Positions 11,731 to 22,832 of a DNA stretch of 64,000 bases are shown one piece after another. Positions within the stretch are counted from its first letter, which is position 1. Every line of letters starts with the position of its first letter. The DNA is from Siderastrea radians (lineage: Eukaryota; Cnidaria; Anthozoa; Scleractinia; Rhizangiidae): contig OZ024897.1 in assembly GCA_964017195.1 (NCBI GenBank), positions 8,507,951 to 8,571,950 on the forward strand. The letters are read 5' to 3'. The position numbers and the translations under genes are program-made. The notes under the pieces were generated by a model. That model was not told the DNA's origin, ran no database searches, and saw only the letters and a list, made by a program, of their open reading frames with translations.

Positions 11731-12953
11731 ATTTCCCAGGTGAATTCCGCAGCTCCAAGCTCTCGAATTCGCGGTTAATATTTGCCCAGCACAATATTAA
11801 AACGCCGATTAATTAACTTGGCACTAGTTAAAAATTAGCCTTCACGAAAGAATTTCAGCTAACCGGCGGAAACGAAATACTGAAAGCGGTAGCAAATTTC
11901 TGAAATTTATGTAGAAATACATAAAAATTGCAGACAAGAACAAAAGCGGCAGAAAATTGAAAGAGGAAATTTTCTCCGGTATGACAGACTAATCTATTAT
12001 CAAAACAGTTGTGAAAAAAATTCCCGAGAAAGAAATGAACTGCAAAAAGATGTCTCCTGTGAAAAACTGAATAAACAAACTGCAGAAGTCATTTCAAATT
12101 CTGGTAGTTAAGAATGCTTGTGTTTTTAAGCCTTAACTCCGATACGTTGCTAACCACAGCAGCCACAATTGGTGGATAAAATTAAAACACAATACGCTCA
12201 GTTTAGCCAAGGCAGGTGTAATACTGCTCTGTTGTAAATAATGGATAGACAACACTGTATATTAAAGTTCGTGAAATTGTCCTCATTGAGAGCTTGCTGT
12301 CAAATTTGGCAGAAAGGGTGGCTGAATTTTCGACACCTACGGGCAATTTTCTTTCATTAGGAAATAACATATCCGTTGAATAAGATGAAAACAACGCTTT
12401 GTTTCTCAATTTTTCAATTGAAAAGTCGTTCGCTATTAGTAATTGAAAACTACTACTAGACAGTTACAGACTATAGGACCACTTATCGTAAACAAGGAAA
12501 AACTTAGGGCTTTTATTGGCCAAGAAGGTTGATAATAACGGGAAACTCTTTAAATTGCTTTAGACAATTCAGTGTCAATTAGTTTTCTTTTTCCTGTTTT
12601 TTTTTTTCGGAAAATAGTTTGATCGATTGAAAACGGTTTTTATACTAAAGACAGAGTAAAATGCGCATTTTGATTGGTTTAGGGGAGTGTGTTATTCTAA
12701 AATGTACAGGCGCACGAACGACGTAATGAGACCTTAAAGTTCTGCGCGTGAAGATTTTTAAAAACACTCCTAGTTTCGTGCGGGGTCAGAACCGATATCA
12801 AAGCAACGTATAAAACAAATAGATTGCATTTGGCCGGCGTGTGTACTCTGATAGCACACAGAGGACGTCAAAACATGGTAAGAACATCAGTTCAAAGAAT
12901 TCAGTCAAAATGAATTCTTTGACTCGATAAAACTGTCCGCTGTCTAACCTTAA

Positions 12954-13284
12954 GGATGGTGCCTCCTAATACAAAGGTATTTTTGGAATGGTTATGCCTG
13001 TGAGGAAAAAGTAGGTCTTAGCAAGGGTTATCGAAATCCAAAAAGAAAAAATGCATTTTTCAGAGATAATTCTGAAAAAGCGTTAAAATACAAAGAATGT
13101 ATGGCAATTTCTTTCCAAATTTAAGCTCAATTATCTCTGAAAAATGCGCGGTTACCCCCAAGTTTCTTTTTGGATTCTGATAGCCCTTGCTAAGATCTGC
13201 TTTTTCCACATAGTCATAAACCGCACAAAAATATTGTTGTATTGGTGGGCAAATTCCTTAAGAAACCCGAATATCCTGAGATGC
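12954..13284. mobile_element. Second copy of the GGAYGGTGCCTCCT foldback MITE, right end lost
   Basis: It starts TTAA|GGATGGTGCCTCCT and stays closely similar to the 200-590 element throughout. The similarity breaks off after ATCCTGAGATGC at about 13,284, before the right terminal repeat would be reached. The element is therefore a decayed, 3'-truncated copy. Confidence 0.75.
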
Positions 13285-13873
13285 ATTGTTTGGGGGTTTT
13301 CTTCGATAACGGCATGTTTTATTGGCGTTTTGCAAAAATAAGCGATATAGCCACTTTAGGCAGTGAATAGATTCAGACGTCCTAGGTACTAACATTCTCT
13401 GTTGAAGCCTTTTGAAGTCATCGCAGCTCAAGCCACTCCCGAGACATACGGGACATCAACCAGCTTTCTCCAGTTTCTTAAGGGCCCTAGTAATACTAAG
13501 GCTTTTTTTTTCCATTAGACGTTTAAAAAGTCTTGCAAGTACAAGTCAAAACTATAAAGAATAATATTCAGTTTATTAAACCCACGTAAAACTACACCAG
13601 TACATGAAGTATCCCAAAGCATTTCAAAAATGTACAGTCTTGACTTTGCCACGAAAGACAATTAACTTACTCCAAGTGAATAATTACCTATGCTTCTTAA
13701 CCAGTCAGCAAAAATGAAAGGAACCACATTGTTACATGATTGATTTATGCCGTCAACAACTTTGAATGGCTTTTAGAGTACTTAAAAACGTAAGAACTGA
13801 TATCTAACATCAATCGTGTTCTATTGATATCGTGTTTGATGTCTGAATAGACCTTTTGTGAAGAACAATTGGT

Positions 13874-14062
13874 CCCTTAACCCGGTGACGAAAATGAATT
13901 AATTGAATGTTCAAATATTCAAGCGATGAGAATCAAAAAGTGATCACCAAGCATAAGATGTCTTGATATTTGGACAAATTCTCTTTAAGTACTATTTCTA
14001 TAGGAAATGTATAAATAACAGTAAGGAGAATTTGCATTTTTATATCAGGACTTTAAGGGTTA
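13874..14062. mobile_element. CCCTTTAAMCCC-type foldback MITE, copy 2
   Basis: It runs from CCCTTAACCC to CTTTAAGGGTTAA, with the internal AAAGTGATCACCAAGCATAAG and TAAGGAGAATTTGCAT blocks shared by the family. It is diverged. Confidence 0.65.
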
Positions 14063-14392
14063 AGCCTTTTGAACATAACCTGAACCAGGTGCGCGTTTCT
14101 CGAAAGTCCTGAAGAAGTTTCGGCCCCGAAAAGACATTTGCAACAACATGAACCACTCATTCTACAAAGCTTTGATTTAAGACAAGAACTGTTTAACTTT
14201 TAGCAAAGTCTCATACTTAGAAACCTCTTTTTTTTCAAGATACAGTGTGAATTATCGTGGCACAAAAAGTCTTATGGCTTTCGAGAAACGCACATCAGGT
14301 TCTAACAAAGTGAGATGGAGTGAAAAAGGGACACTGAACGTGAACCTTCGCTCACACACTGAATGCTCCTGGAAAACTTAGAGGAAGATATC

Positions 14393-14670
14393 ACGTGGAT
14401 TTTTGCAAGGAGAGCAAACCATAATAAGTTTTTAACGATGTTTGCACAACACAAGCGCAGAAGCTGAAAACTTTGGCCAAACGTTTTTAAATTGTAATCC
14501 ATGTCTATGGTGGCCATCCATGGCCACAAACACTTTTTAATAGTTTTACTGCATTAGTACAATGTCTTTGAACAACACTGGACCATTATTAATTTTTTGG
14601 GTTTTCACTGACGGCAACCGGCGTGACTTTTGGTTCGATTAGTGTTACTTAAAATAGCTGAAAAGTACCT
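14393..14670. mobile_element. Decayed relative of the TTAA-flanked foldback found at 32.5 kb
   Basis: Ordered similarity to the right half of the 32,492-32,874 element includes GCAAACCAT, GTTGCAATCCAT-like, CCATCCATGGC, ACTGGACCATTATTA and TTACTTAAAATAGC. The terminal repeats are not recognisable here. Confidence 0.5.
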
Positions 14671-15203
14671 CATTACTTTAAATCACCAACACCAACTACC
14701 ACCTGACTTACACTAATAGTTTACATGAATGTATATCCTATATTTTACTTCTAAAATTAGCAATCTGACTTGACTAAACAAATGATAATAATTAGGTATC
14801 GCCCCAAAGGACATGTTTTTTGAGCCGTTTTGGTGACAAGTAGGATAATACGTTTTGCCTAGTAGTCTGAAACAGGCCGTAGGTTTTTCCTACTTTGGTT
14901 TGAAAAAGGGGAACAATTTTAGAGGTTGTGTGCGGGAAAAGAATTCGAACAATTTTGTCTGAAGTAGAGGATGTCTTGCCTATTAGTCTGAAATAGAATA
15001 TGAACACTCGCATACTTTGGTCTGGAAAGTGCTAGTGTTTTCCACTCTTGGCTGCACCCCTACAGAGATTCAGAGGCACACTCCATGCCTGGGCACAAAG
15101 CTAGAGTTGATTGCACTAGAAATATAACTTGTAATCATCATCCAACAATGTCAATTTTAGATGTGTCAAGTGAAGACTATCATTCTTGACAAAAGCAAGG
15201 CCG

Positions 15204-15826
15204 TAACCCTTTAAACCCCAGTGTCAGCATATCAATTCTCCTTACTGGTTGCCATACATTCGTTGTAGTGCTAGTTGGGAGAAGTTGTTCAAATATCAAA
15301 AGAGTTCATCCCTAGTGATCATTTCCTTAATTCTCGACATCTGTGCACTTAAGACGGATTCCGCTCAACGTTCGAGCAATAAGTACAAAAAATATTTACC
15401 AAAAAACTACTCATAGCACGGTAACATTTTAAGTGCTATTTGAAACACCTCACTCTAGTTCACTTGCCCAAGTGACCCTGCGATGAAATTCTCAAGCATT
15501 CTCAAGAAAATTAATTTCAAATCTTGTAAAAGTATGCTAAAAACGGGCGCCATTTTGTTTTGAACTGACATGAAGCGTCTTTTTAATTGAAATAAATTAT
15601 TGATAACTTCAAATCCAATTTTCTCTCGCGGGGTCAGCTTGGGAGCAAAAGTTAAACGACAAGTTCTTCTTATCTGTTCTCAAAATGTGACAGTGCTGCT
15701 AGTATTTTTTTGGTAACTTAATTTTTGCACTTACTGCTCGAACGTTGAGCGGAAATCGTCTTAATTGTGCATTGACATTAGAAGGAGAAATTTGATGCTG
15801 ATCACTATTGGGGCTTTAAGGGTTAA
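15204..15826. mobile_element. CCCTTTAAMCCC-type foldback MITE, copy 3, split by a nested element
   Basis: The left part (TAACCCTTTAAACCCCAG onward, 15204-15348) and the right part (15765-15826, ending GGGGCTTTAAGGGTTAA) match the family. The two halves are separated by a complete second foldback element at 15353-15760. Confidence 0.8.
15353..15760. mobile_element. Nested foldback MITE (408 bp), about 40-bp terminal inverted repeats, TTAA on both sides
   Basis: The left end GACGGATTCCGCTCAACGTT continues through CGAGCAATAAGTACAAAAA. The right end is its near-perfect inverse, finishing AACGTTGAGCGGAAATCGTC. TTAA occurs at 15349-15352 and 15761-15764, so the insertion duplicated TTAA within the older 15.2-15.8 kb repeat. 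It has no ORF. Confidence 0.85.
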
Positions 15827-15879
15827 TGAACTACACGATTGGTATTTCTTCTCAGTCCAATTATCTCTCAAAACTACAT

Positions 15880-18800
15880 CTACATCTTTGCATGGTCCTT
15901 GAAGAGCTGGCCCAACTTTGCAGTAAGCATGACATTTCCTTTGACTTTCAACTTTCCCTTCATAAATAACTGCTGTGGGTTTGCTTTTCCCAATGCAATG
16001 GCAGCCAAATCATCATCCTCCACAGTTATACTGCAGTCGGGCTTGCCTTGCTTGCATGGACCCACCATCACAGAACCAGACCCTGTTTTGAGATCAACAA
16101 TCCACTGACCAGCAGTCTTGCCCCCTTTTGTCACATTCCACTCAAAAATGCCCTTGACCTTCTTGACAAGATCAGGGTGGTCAGAGATTCGTTTGCCGAT
16201 TTCAACGAAAAGAATTTCACTTTTCAGGCCTGACTTGCTTGGGCGTGACACTAATGCATTCACATCCTGTTGAGGAAACAAGTTGAATAAATAATGTGGT
16301 TTAAATAGCCCAGCCCCCCCCCCCCCCTGAAATAGCCCTTTTCACAGTTACCTTTTCTCACTTGCATTACTATGTATTTCAACGTAAATGTGAGGCAATT
16401 TTGGGCAGAATCTGCAAAATTGCCCAAAATTGCCTCACATCCAAGTTCAAATACATGTATGTTGTAAAGCAAATGAGAAAGGTTAACTGTAAAAAGGGCT
16501 ATTGCACTACTCTCCCATGGTGCTGTTTGTTATGCTGAGCAAGGTGGTTCTAACTTTTGAGTGTGTGGATAAACTCCTAAAGTATGACCATTCAAACAAA
16601 ACCTACTGGGCAGTACTTTCCTCAGGTATTAATTATTGTGTTGTTGTTGTCTAACTACGGGTACAGACATATAATTTTTACACTACTAGGAAACAGGTGG
16701 CAGATTCTTTATATTCAAGTTGGCAAAACTGACAACTTGCATTCCTTAATAAGAATAAGAAAAACTTACTGGAATTGTTTTCTTGATGTCTGCAACGTCC
16801 TTCAAGTCAATGTAACCACCAGAGAGCACCAGATGACCATTCTCAACCACCTTGCACTGGAAAGAAATTCTGTTGCCGTCCCTCCACATATCTGTCTGTA
16901 GAGTCTGACCGGGATAAACTGGCTTAGAAAACCTTGCTTTGATGGCCTTGAATTTGGTAACATCACTGTTGGCATACTGCCTTAAGACATGGCGTGCAGC
17001 AAAACCAAATGAACAGAGGCCGTGTAAGATAGGAGATGAGAAACCTACAAGAAAAAGGAGCAGTAAATAAGCTTTGGATCTGACAACTTATTACTGGTAA
17101 TAACAGCTAACTGTTTTGTTAACACAATGAGAACAGTGAGATGTTCAGGACTGAAATGTCTGTACATTTTGTGTACAAACTTACGAACCAAAATGCCTGA
17201 TGTCAATTGTGTCGGGCTCCACAAACTTACTGTCTTTAACCCTTGGGGGTGGAGGGGATGGTTTCCTATAGAGTGTGTTTATGGTGGCCATGTTGGAGGA
17301 GCAAAACAATAAAAACTATTTGCATAAAAATAAAACTTTTTTCCCAATGGAAAGGAATAATATTCTACTGTTTTCCTCCTCCAGCATGGCTGCCGCGAAC
17401 TCACTCTATAAAAGTGACAGAGGTGCTTGTTGGAAATTTTGAAAGCAACCTCATTGTGAGTGCAGTTCAAATCCCCGCCCCCCCCAAGAAGTACCAATAT
17501 GGCCAAGGTAGTTACATTTCCTGTCACATTTTACCACATACTCTTAAAGGTAAGTAAATAGAATCATGATGAGGTTGTTCATTTTACATTTTGTAACCCT
17601 AAAAGGTGCAACAAGCACCCTTATGGCTTTGATATGGGATCCTCCCTTCCCTACAGGCCACTGAAGTACATAGAACTCATTTGTTTCACATTTTACCCAA
17701 TTAACATCCAAATGCTCCAGGTAGATGTGTCCCGCTATATAATTTTTATATAATTTTTTTTTTTGAAATTATTTCCCTTGAAGTTTAATGGGATATTGTT
17801 GCTACTGTCAATTACGGTCAAACTCTGAACTTCAGAACTCAATGAACCATATTGTGTTTTTTTAGCTAAACAACATTATTTTAATCTCGACATTTGCTCT
17901 AAGAGCATCACATGCTCACTCAGCTAACAATCTTTGTTAACCTACCCTGCCAACAGAGGTTTTTCATCTTTTTGTCCTTTGTGTTTCGTAGTCTATTCGC
18001 AGCTGTCTTTCGCACTGAACGTTTCAGCTGTGAATGGACTACGAAAGGCAAAGGACAAAAAGATGAAATTAAAACCTCTGTTCTTTACTGCTGCCAATCA
18101 TGATTGCATTCAATTGACGACCAATGAACTGTGAAATAAAGTCAGGACGTACTGTTTTGACCTCACTGAGCTAATCGTCTTAGTTTCTAAGACTCTAAGT
18201 TTCCCACAGAGTCGTTTTTAGTGGGGTCATAGGTACTACCCTCCTCCCCAACTGAAATGCATTTAACCAAGAAATCTTGAACTTGGAGCACACGGTGCTA
18301 ACAGCTCTATCTATATCATTTGTCTCCTCTGCGTCGTTTTATCTCATTCATCTCCATTCCCGCGAAAAGCGTCCTGCTGTTAAGGTCAACCTACCAGATG
18401 TGAGTAGGTACAATGTGATTGGCTAAGAGGCGGAAAGGATTATGTTGATCTCCGGTAAGCAAACGTTTGTGGGAAGGAGGGTAATACAACTCCACTAAAA
18501 ATGACTGAGTGGGATGCTACTGAGACTCCTGCTACAATGATTAACGACAGTACAAAACGTAACTATTGATTGAGGTTTGACCTTCAGAGTTCACATTACT
18601 GTTGAAAGGCACAGTAATTCTACAAGGGCATTTATATAGTAGGAGGGGTTTATTGGAGAAAATTTCCATTCATTGTTTACTAGCAATAAGCATTCCTGTA
18701 CCTCCCATCTGGGCAAAACCAGGATCAATATGAATTGGATTATAATCGCCACTCAGCCGATAGAATGCTGCCTGGCAACAGCTCGTCTGCTCCTTTACGC

Positions 18801-21800
18801 TAGCATCAGGTGCACGGCTGGGTGTGGTGACAAGTGGCTTGGCACGATCCGACCGTCTTTTCCCACCAAAGCCTCCAGCACCCCCAATATAGATCGACAC
18901 CTGATTGAAGCATACATCATCTCCTTTGTCATCCTTTGTGGTCACATTAATGAGCAGCAAGGCTCCTTTTCCCTTATCCAAAATGTCAGCAACTTCTGCC
19001 TTGCTTGTTACAGTGCCTGATGTTGGGAGGGGTTTGTAAAGCTCGAGATACTGCTCGCCATGAAGTAACTAGAGAAAGAAATGTTGATGGTAGTAATTAA
19101 CACTTTAAACCCTGATGTGAAAGTGCATATTCTCCTTACTGTTCTCCATACATTTCTTAAGTTACGGCATGTGACTAGTAAGGAGAATTTGTCTAAATAT
19201 GAAGACATCTTAGCCTTAGTGATAACTTCATAAATTCTCATTGCTTGAATGTTTGAACAAGTAGTGAGGATGTAAAGAGAAATTTCATTTTAATTTGTCA
19301 CTGTTAGGGCTTGAGAGGCCCTGCCACAGGGAATTTCTAACTCAATGTTTTTGCTGATAGAAGCCCTTACGTTTTCCTTACTGACTCAATATCCTCAGTG
19401 AGAGACAAACTAAAGTAGCTAGGACACTTATTAATGAAGAGCACTTGGTCGATACATTTCCTTACTACGACTTCAAGTCTATTTGAATAATAATTATAAA
19501 ACTCTTACAACAAGCCCCTCCCCAATCAATGTTGCTCATTGTTTGTGGAAAACAAACATTAACATAAGTGGTTGAAGTGTGGGGGACATTTTGGTGCAGA
19601 GAAGGGATAAATGCGGGGATAAATGGCATCTGGTATAGAAATTTATATACTTCATGAAATGAAAGTGTTGATGCTGAATATCAGTCCCGAGCTTCACTCA
19701 ATGTTCACCCAAAATAATGCTTCCTCTTGTGTTCACTTTAATCAGCCTCGTTATTGGCTGGTGGGTGCAAAATACAAAATATGAATACCACATCAGTCAT
19801 CAGAATTTAAACAAATTCAGGGCAATACAATACAGAAAACAAGTTCTATCTGATGGGCTAAACTATAAGGGGTACAGACCCATTAGTATCAAAAAGTAAG
19901 GTTTAAATGGGCCATTATTACCTGAAATTAAGGGTATAGATTTTGACTTTTCTGGCCTGAAATAAGGTAGGTTTTGCCATTTTGTTATGAAAATGGGGAA
20001 AGATTTTAGGTGCTAGGTGTGCAGGATGGTGTAAAAACTCTACACTTTGGACTGAAATAAGGTGAGGGTTCCAATTTCTGGACCAGTAGATACAACCCCC
20101 TCCCCCCCCACCGCCACCCAACTTTTATGAGGTTCCCCTTACATTTCTACCTTTGAAGGATCAAAGGGAACTCCAGCAATCTCTAGTGCACTTGAAACAG
20201 CAGAACCCAATGAACTCTGCAAAAAGAAAGAGAAACAAAAAAAGCATAAAAGATAGCACAATGAAGACATCTAAGTCAAATTCTTAAAGCAAATTACTAT
20301 ATGCCCTACCCTTCATTTCAAGTGAGATTTTTGGGTGAAAAAGTTTAAAGTTAAATACCTGTGTTTGTGGTACTTCCGTAGTTGAATAAAATGATCCCAT
20401 AGTAACAGGAGCATAGCCAGGGGGTCCTAGGGTGAACATGATACCCCTTGTGAATGAAAAAAAAAAACTAATAAATAATTAAGCAAATCAGCTATCTCGA
20501 AAAAAAAGTTGCGGTTTTTGGATTTGTAAATTCAGTGATTTACTGCTGCATAAAATAATAGGCTTTCAAATTGGCACAGTGCTTATTGCACAGCCACACA
20601 TAACACAAGTTTATTTGACCCTTTCACTCCCAGAGTCAATTATAGAGACATGTAGTGTAGTTCTTAGTTTTGAGTCTGTGGACAAAATCCTGTGGTGTGA
20701 CCATTCAAATGAATTCTCTTTAGCACTACTTTCGCATGGTACTATTTGTTTTGCAGGATTTTGAATTTTTACTTTGGTCAGTACTAGGAGTGAAAGAGTT
20801 AAGAAACTCTCCATATGGGACGCCCTCAGTGAGAAAACCTGGCTACACCCCTGAGTATGTTGACACAATTTTCCTTATAATACCTCATAACCTCTCTTTC
20901 GGACACTTTAATATTATTGATGTTGTAAGGAGAAAAAATGTTGATTGTCCCTCAGAAATGGGATATTATGTCAAATAAACACCGGTTAAAAGAAACATAC
21001 CATAGCTGGAATTACTCCAAATGTAGGCAAAGTGCTGAAGTTATCGTGTCCTTCATAGAGGAACTTTAGATGGGAGAAGTCCTCTTGTACCTTCACGCCT
21101 ACTCCCAGAGCGTACAGGATCACATCCCTAAACCCGTATGTGAAGGGTGACTCTGGAACTTTAAGCTGTCTCACTTTTTCATTAACACTCAAACTTTTAC
21201 TACGTTTTGCCAACACTGATGCTGCTTTAGCTTCTTCAAGCTTGCTTAAGATCTCAGCCACTTCCACAGAACTCTTCTTCTTAGCTTTCACAGGTCCTGA
21301 CCAGTCAGTTACTTTGCCCCAGTTGTCTCGCACCATTTCAGGAGTCGGCACCTGGCCACCTTCACCAAACAGCACCGCCCCTGCGGCCTCCTGCCACCTT
21401 AACTGCGCCCCCCAACCACCTGCAATCTGGAAGACTCCGCCCGTCTCTGGGCAGCTTTCATGGCAAAGGTATACGACATAAGGGGCAACATATTCAGGCT
21501 TGAGGGCCTCCATAACATCTGGGGGCAGAATTCCTTGGGTCAATCTTGATGCTGCAACTGGAACAATAGCATTGCAATGGATATTATACTTGGACCCCTC
21601 AATGGATAACGTGTTGCTAAGACCCACAAGTCCTAATTTTGCCGCGCTGTAATTCGCTTGACCAAAATTCCCCAAGACGCCAGAGGTAGAGGAAGTCATG
21701 ATGATCTTGCCGTAGTTCTGTTTTCGCATATGCGGCCAAGCAGCTCGCGTCACCTTAAACGCCCCTCGAAGATGCACCCGATGAACCAGATCCCAGTCCA

Positions 21801-22140
21801 GATCACTTGTTCGGCCGAAAGAACGGTCACGCAAAATCCCAGCGTTGTTTACGAGGACGTCGATCCGACCAAATGCATCTAAGGCCGTTTGAACAACCTT
21901 ATCGCCGTCTTCGACCGAGTTGTAGTCCGCGACAGCCTTGCCTCCGCGGAAACGAATTTCTTCAACAACTTTGTCCGCGGCAGCGCTGCTTTTTCCACCC
22001 CCTTTCGTATCTCCACCAAGATCATTTACCACAAGAGAAGCACCTTTGGAGGCGAAAGCGAGTGCATATTCCTTCCCTAGCCCGCCACCTGCCCCTGTTA
22101 CAAGAACTACACGGCCATCAAACCTCAGCTCCTCCGCCAT
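15880..22140 (-). CDS. HSD17B4: Peroxisomal multifunctional enzyme type 2 (17-beta-hydroxysteroid dehydrogenase 4; D-bifunctional protein)
   Basis: This enzyme carries out steps two and three of peroxisomal beta-oxidation: hydration of trans-2-enoyl-CoA and NAD-dependent oxidation of the (3R)-hydroxyacyl-CoA. Minus-strand exons are 22140-21001, 20216-20151, 19068-18702, 17044-16770 and 16266-15880. All junctions are GT-AG and in frame, giving 744 aa (human about 736). Residues 1-300 are a short-chain dehydrogenase: TGAGGGLG nucleotide loop at 15-22, NNAG at 98-101, and catalytic Ser150/151, Tyr164 and Lys168 (YSAAK). The hotdog hydratase-2 domain carries [13 protein letters not shown], with Asp510, Asn512 and His515 as catalytic residues. 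An SCP2 sterol-carrier domain fills about 617-744. The C-terminus AKM is a valid PTS1 variant, so peroxisomal matrix. The start at 22140 gives [10 protein letters not shown]; the upstream in-frame codons lack ATG. The first exon alone encodes 380 residues. The gene is divergent from ACOX3, its pathway partner. Confidence 0.97.
16331..16503. mobile_element. Long foldback MITE in an HSD17B4 intron
   Basis: AATAGCCCTTTTCACAGTTA at the left pairs with its near-inverse at the right (GGTTAACTGTAAAAAGGGCT, then ATT). The centre is a tight hairpin: TGTGAGGCAATTTTGGGCA, a short loop, TGCCCAAAATTGCCTCACA. Almost the whole 173 bp can fold on itself. Confidence 0.85.
16504..16628. repeat. 110-bp 'GTCTGTGGATGAAAT' repeat, copy in an HSD17B4 intron
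   Basis: It shows the family order: GGTGCTGTTTGTTATGCTGA, GGTGGTTCTAACTTTTGAGT, GTGTGGATAAACTCC, TGACCATTCAAA, GGGCAGTACTTTCC. Other copies lie at 20.6, 34.9-35.7, 56.3 and 63.0 kb. Confidence 0.7.
17266..17410. mobile_element. Foldback element in an HSD17B4 intron
   Basis: CTATAGAGTGTGTTTATGGT followed by GGCCATGTTGGAGGAGCAAAA on the left is inverted on the right as TTTTCCTCCTCCAGCATGGC then GAACTCACTCTATA. The spacer is AT-rich. Both arms are about 43 bp with mismatches. Confidence 0.75.
17954..18081. mobile_element. Foldback element in an HSD17B4 intron
   Basis: CAGAGGTTTTTCATCTTTTT then GTCCTTTGTGTTTCGTAGTC pairs with the right arm GACTACGAAAGGCAAAGGAC then AAAAAGATGAAATTAAAACC. The arms are about 55 bp and almost the entire element is palindromic. 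Confidence 0.85.
18203..18513. mobile_element. Foldback element in an HSD17B4 intron
   Basis: The left end GAGTCGTTTTTAGTGGGGTC continues to TACTACCCTCCTCCCC. It is inverted at the right end (GGGAAGGAGGGTAATACAAC, then TCCACTAAAAATGACTGAGT). Confidence 0.8.
19103..19314. mobile_element. CCCTTTAAMCCC-type foldback MITE, copy 4, in an HSD17B4 intron
   Basis: It holds family blocks in order: CTTTAAACCCTGATGTGA, ATTCTCCTTACTGTTCTCCA, TAGTAAGGAGAATTTGTCTA, AATTCTCATTGCTTGAATG and CTGTTAGGGCTT. It sits about 35 bp from the acceptor of the 19,068 exon. Confidence 0.7.
20411..20853. mobile_element. Composite repeat: GCATAGCCAGGGGG element with a second repeat inserted
   Basis: It begins GCATAGCCAGGGGGTCCTAG and ends CCTGGCTACACCCCTGA, an approximate inverted end. 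The first 200 bp match the copy at 29.85-30.09 kb in ACOX3, for example GGCACAGTGCTTATTGCACA. At about 20,619-20,802 a different repeat interrupts it, with its own inverted ends (CCCTTTCACTCCCAGAGTCA and GAGTGAAAGAGTTAA) and the GTCTGTGGACAAAATCC core of the 110-bp family. Confidence 0.75.
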
Positions 22141-22832
22141 TGTTGTACTCTTTTTGTACCAACTCACGAGATTTCAGCTGCAAAACTGATATTTAGGGTG
22201 GGGAGGGAACGGGGAGTATTTCGTTCAACTCGGCTTCTTTCTATAATAAGTTTGATAACTCATTTGCCATAAAAAAAAAATCAAGTGCTCTTTTATTCAT
22301 AGAAAATTTTCAGCTTTGAAAAGTGAACATAAGTATAATAAATATATTCAAACTAATGATGCCATGCTTGTGCCCCTCTATCTCCCAGTGAATTTTTTCA
22401 TCTCGTGACCTTGATTGACTTTTTGCAAGTGGGAGAGTTGTGGGAGGGAGTAGTGCAAAAATTGATATTAGGGTGGGGAGGTACGGAAGAAACTATATTG
22501 CCAATTGTTACAAATATGCCTTGTATTTTCATATACTTTACAGCATTAATAAGACCAAAAAGTAATATTTTACTCAAAAAATTCATTAAATTCTGAAAAT
22601 TACTACGAAAAGTTGTTAATTTTTTTTTTTTTATTAGAGGTGTTTAGTTATCCCTATTCAATTTTTCAGTACTAACCTTCCCAGAAGTCCTTTTTGCCGG
22701 GTAACCATCGAGTGACAGTCACAGAGTGGATTGTTTTGGAAGAAGGAGGGTTGAATTCAGTGAAGAAAATCAGTGTTTAATCTAGCAAGGGTGTTGTTTC
22801 GTTCGTTGGATAAAATAATTAAGAGGTTTAAA
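22141..22832. promoter_or_regulatory. Shared divergent promoter between HSD17B4 and ACOX3
   Basis: Only 692 bp separate the two outward-facing start codons of peroxisomal beta-oxidation genes, so both promoters and 5'UTRs must lie here or overlap the genes. A 32-33 bp motif occurs twice in the same orientation, at 22180-22212 and 22455-22486. Its core is TTAGGGTGGGGAGG, preceded by GCAAAA and TGATAT, with only a few differences. TGACCTTGA at 22406-22414 is the reverse of TCAAGGTCA, an extended nuclear-receptor half-site. No TATA box can be assigned with confidence. Confidence 0.7.
22406..22414 (-). promoter_or_regulatory. Possible nuclear-receptor half-site (TCAAGGTCA)
   Basis: The nine bases are an exact extended half-site of the kind bound by monomeric NR5/ERR-type receptors, which in vertebrates control fatty-acid oxidation genes. 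A nine-base match can occur by chance; its place in the middle of the divergent promoter is the only added support. Confidence 0.3.

Larger units (their letters stand above)
11731..15879. other. Intergenic, repeat-rich; no gene seen
   Basis: It holds foldback elements at 12.95-13.28, 13.87-14.06 and 15.20-15.83 kb, and an old relative of the 32.5-kb foldback at about 14.39-14.67 kb. The rest is AT-rich sequence without supported exons. Confidence 0.5.

Noticed and set aside
20367..20408. Possible extra HSD17B4 exon ([13 protein letters not shown]) with a good-looking donor before the 20216-20151 exon
   Set aside because: No usable AG acceptor is in phase, the sequence directly adjoins a repeat, and joining exon 22140-21001 directly to 20216 gives the expected family length and sequence (GVIPAM-SSLGSAV... 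then LLHGEQYLE).
21140..22196. Several plus-strand ORFs of 60-129 codons opposite the large HSD17B4 exon
   Set aside because: They are shadows of a long, well-conserved coding exon on the minus strand.
22773..22832. Upstream extension of ACOX3 by 20 codons
   Set aside because: The extension has no ATG (it begins with GTG). The first ATG at 22833 matches the expected N-terminus length.
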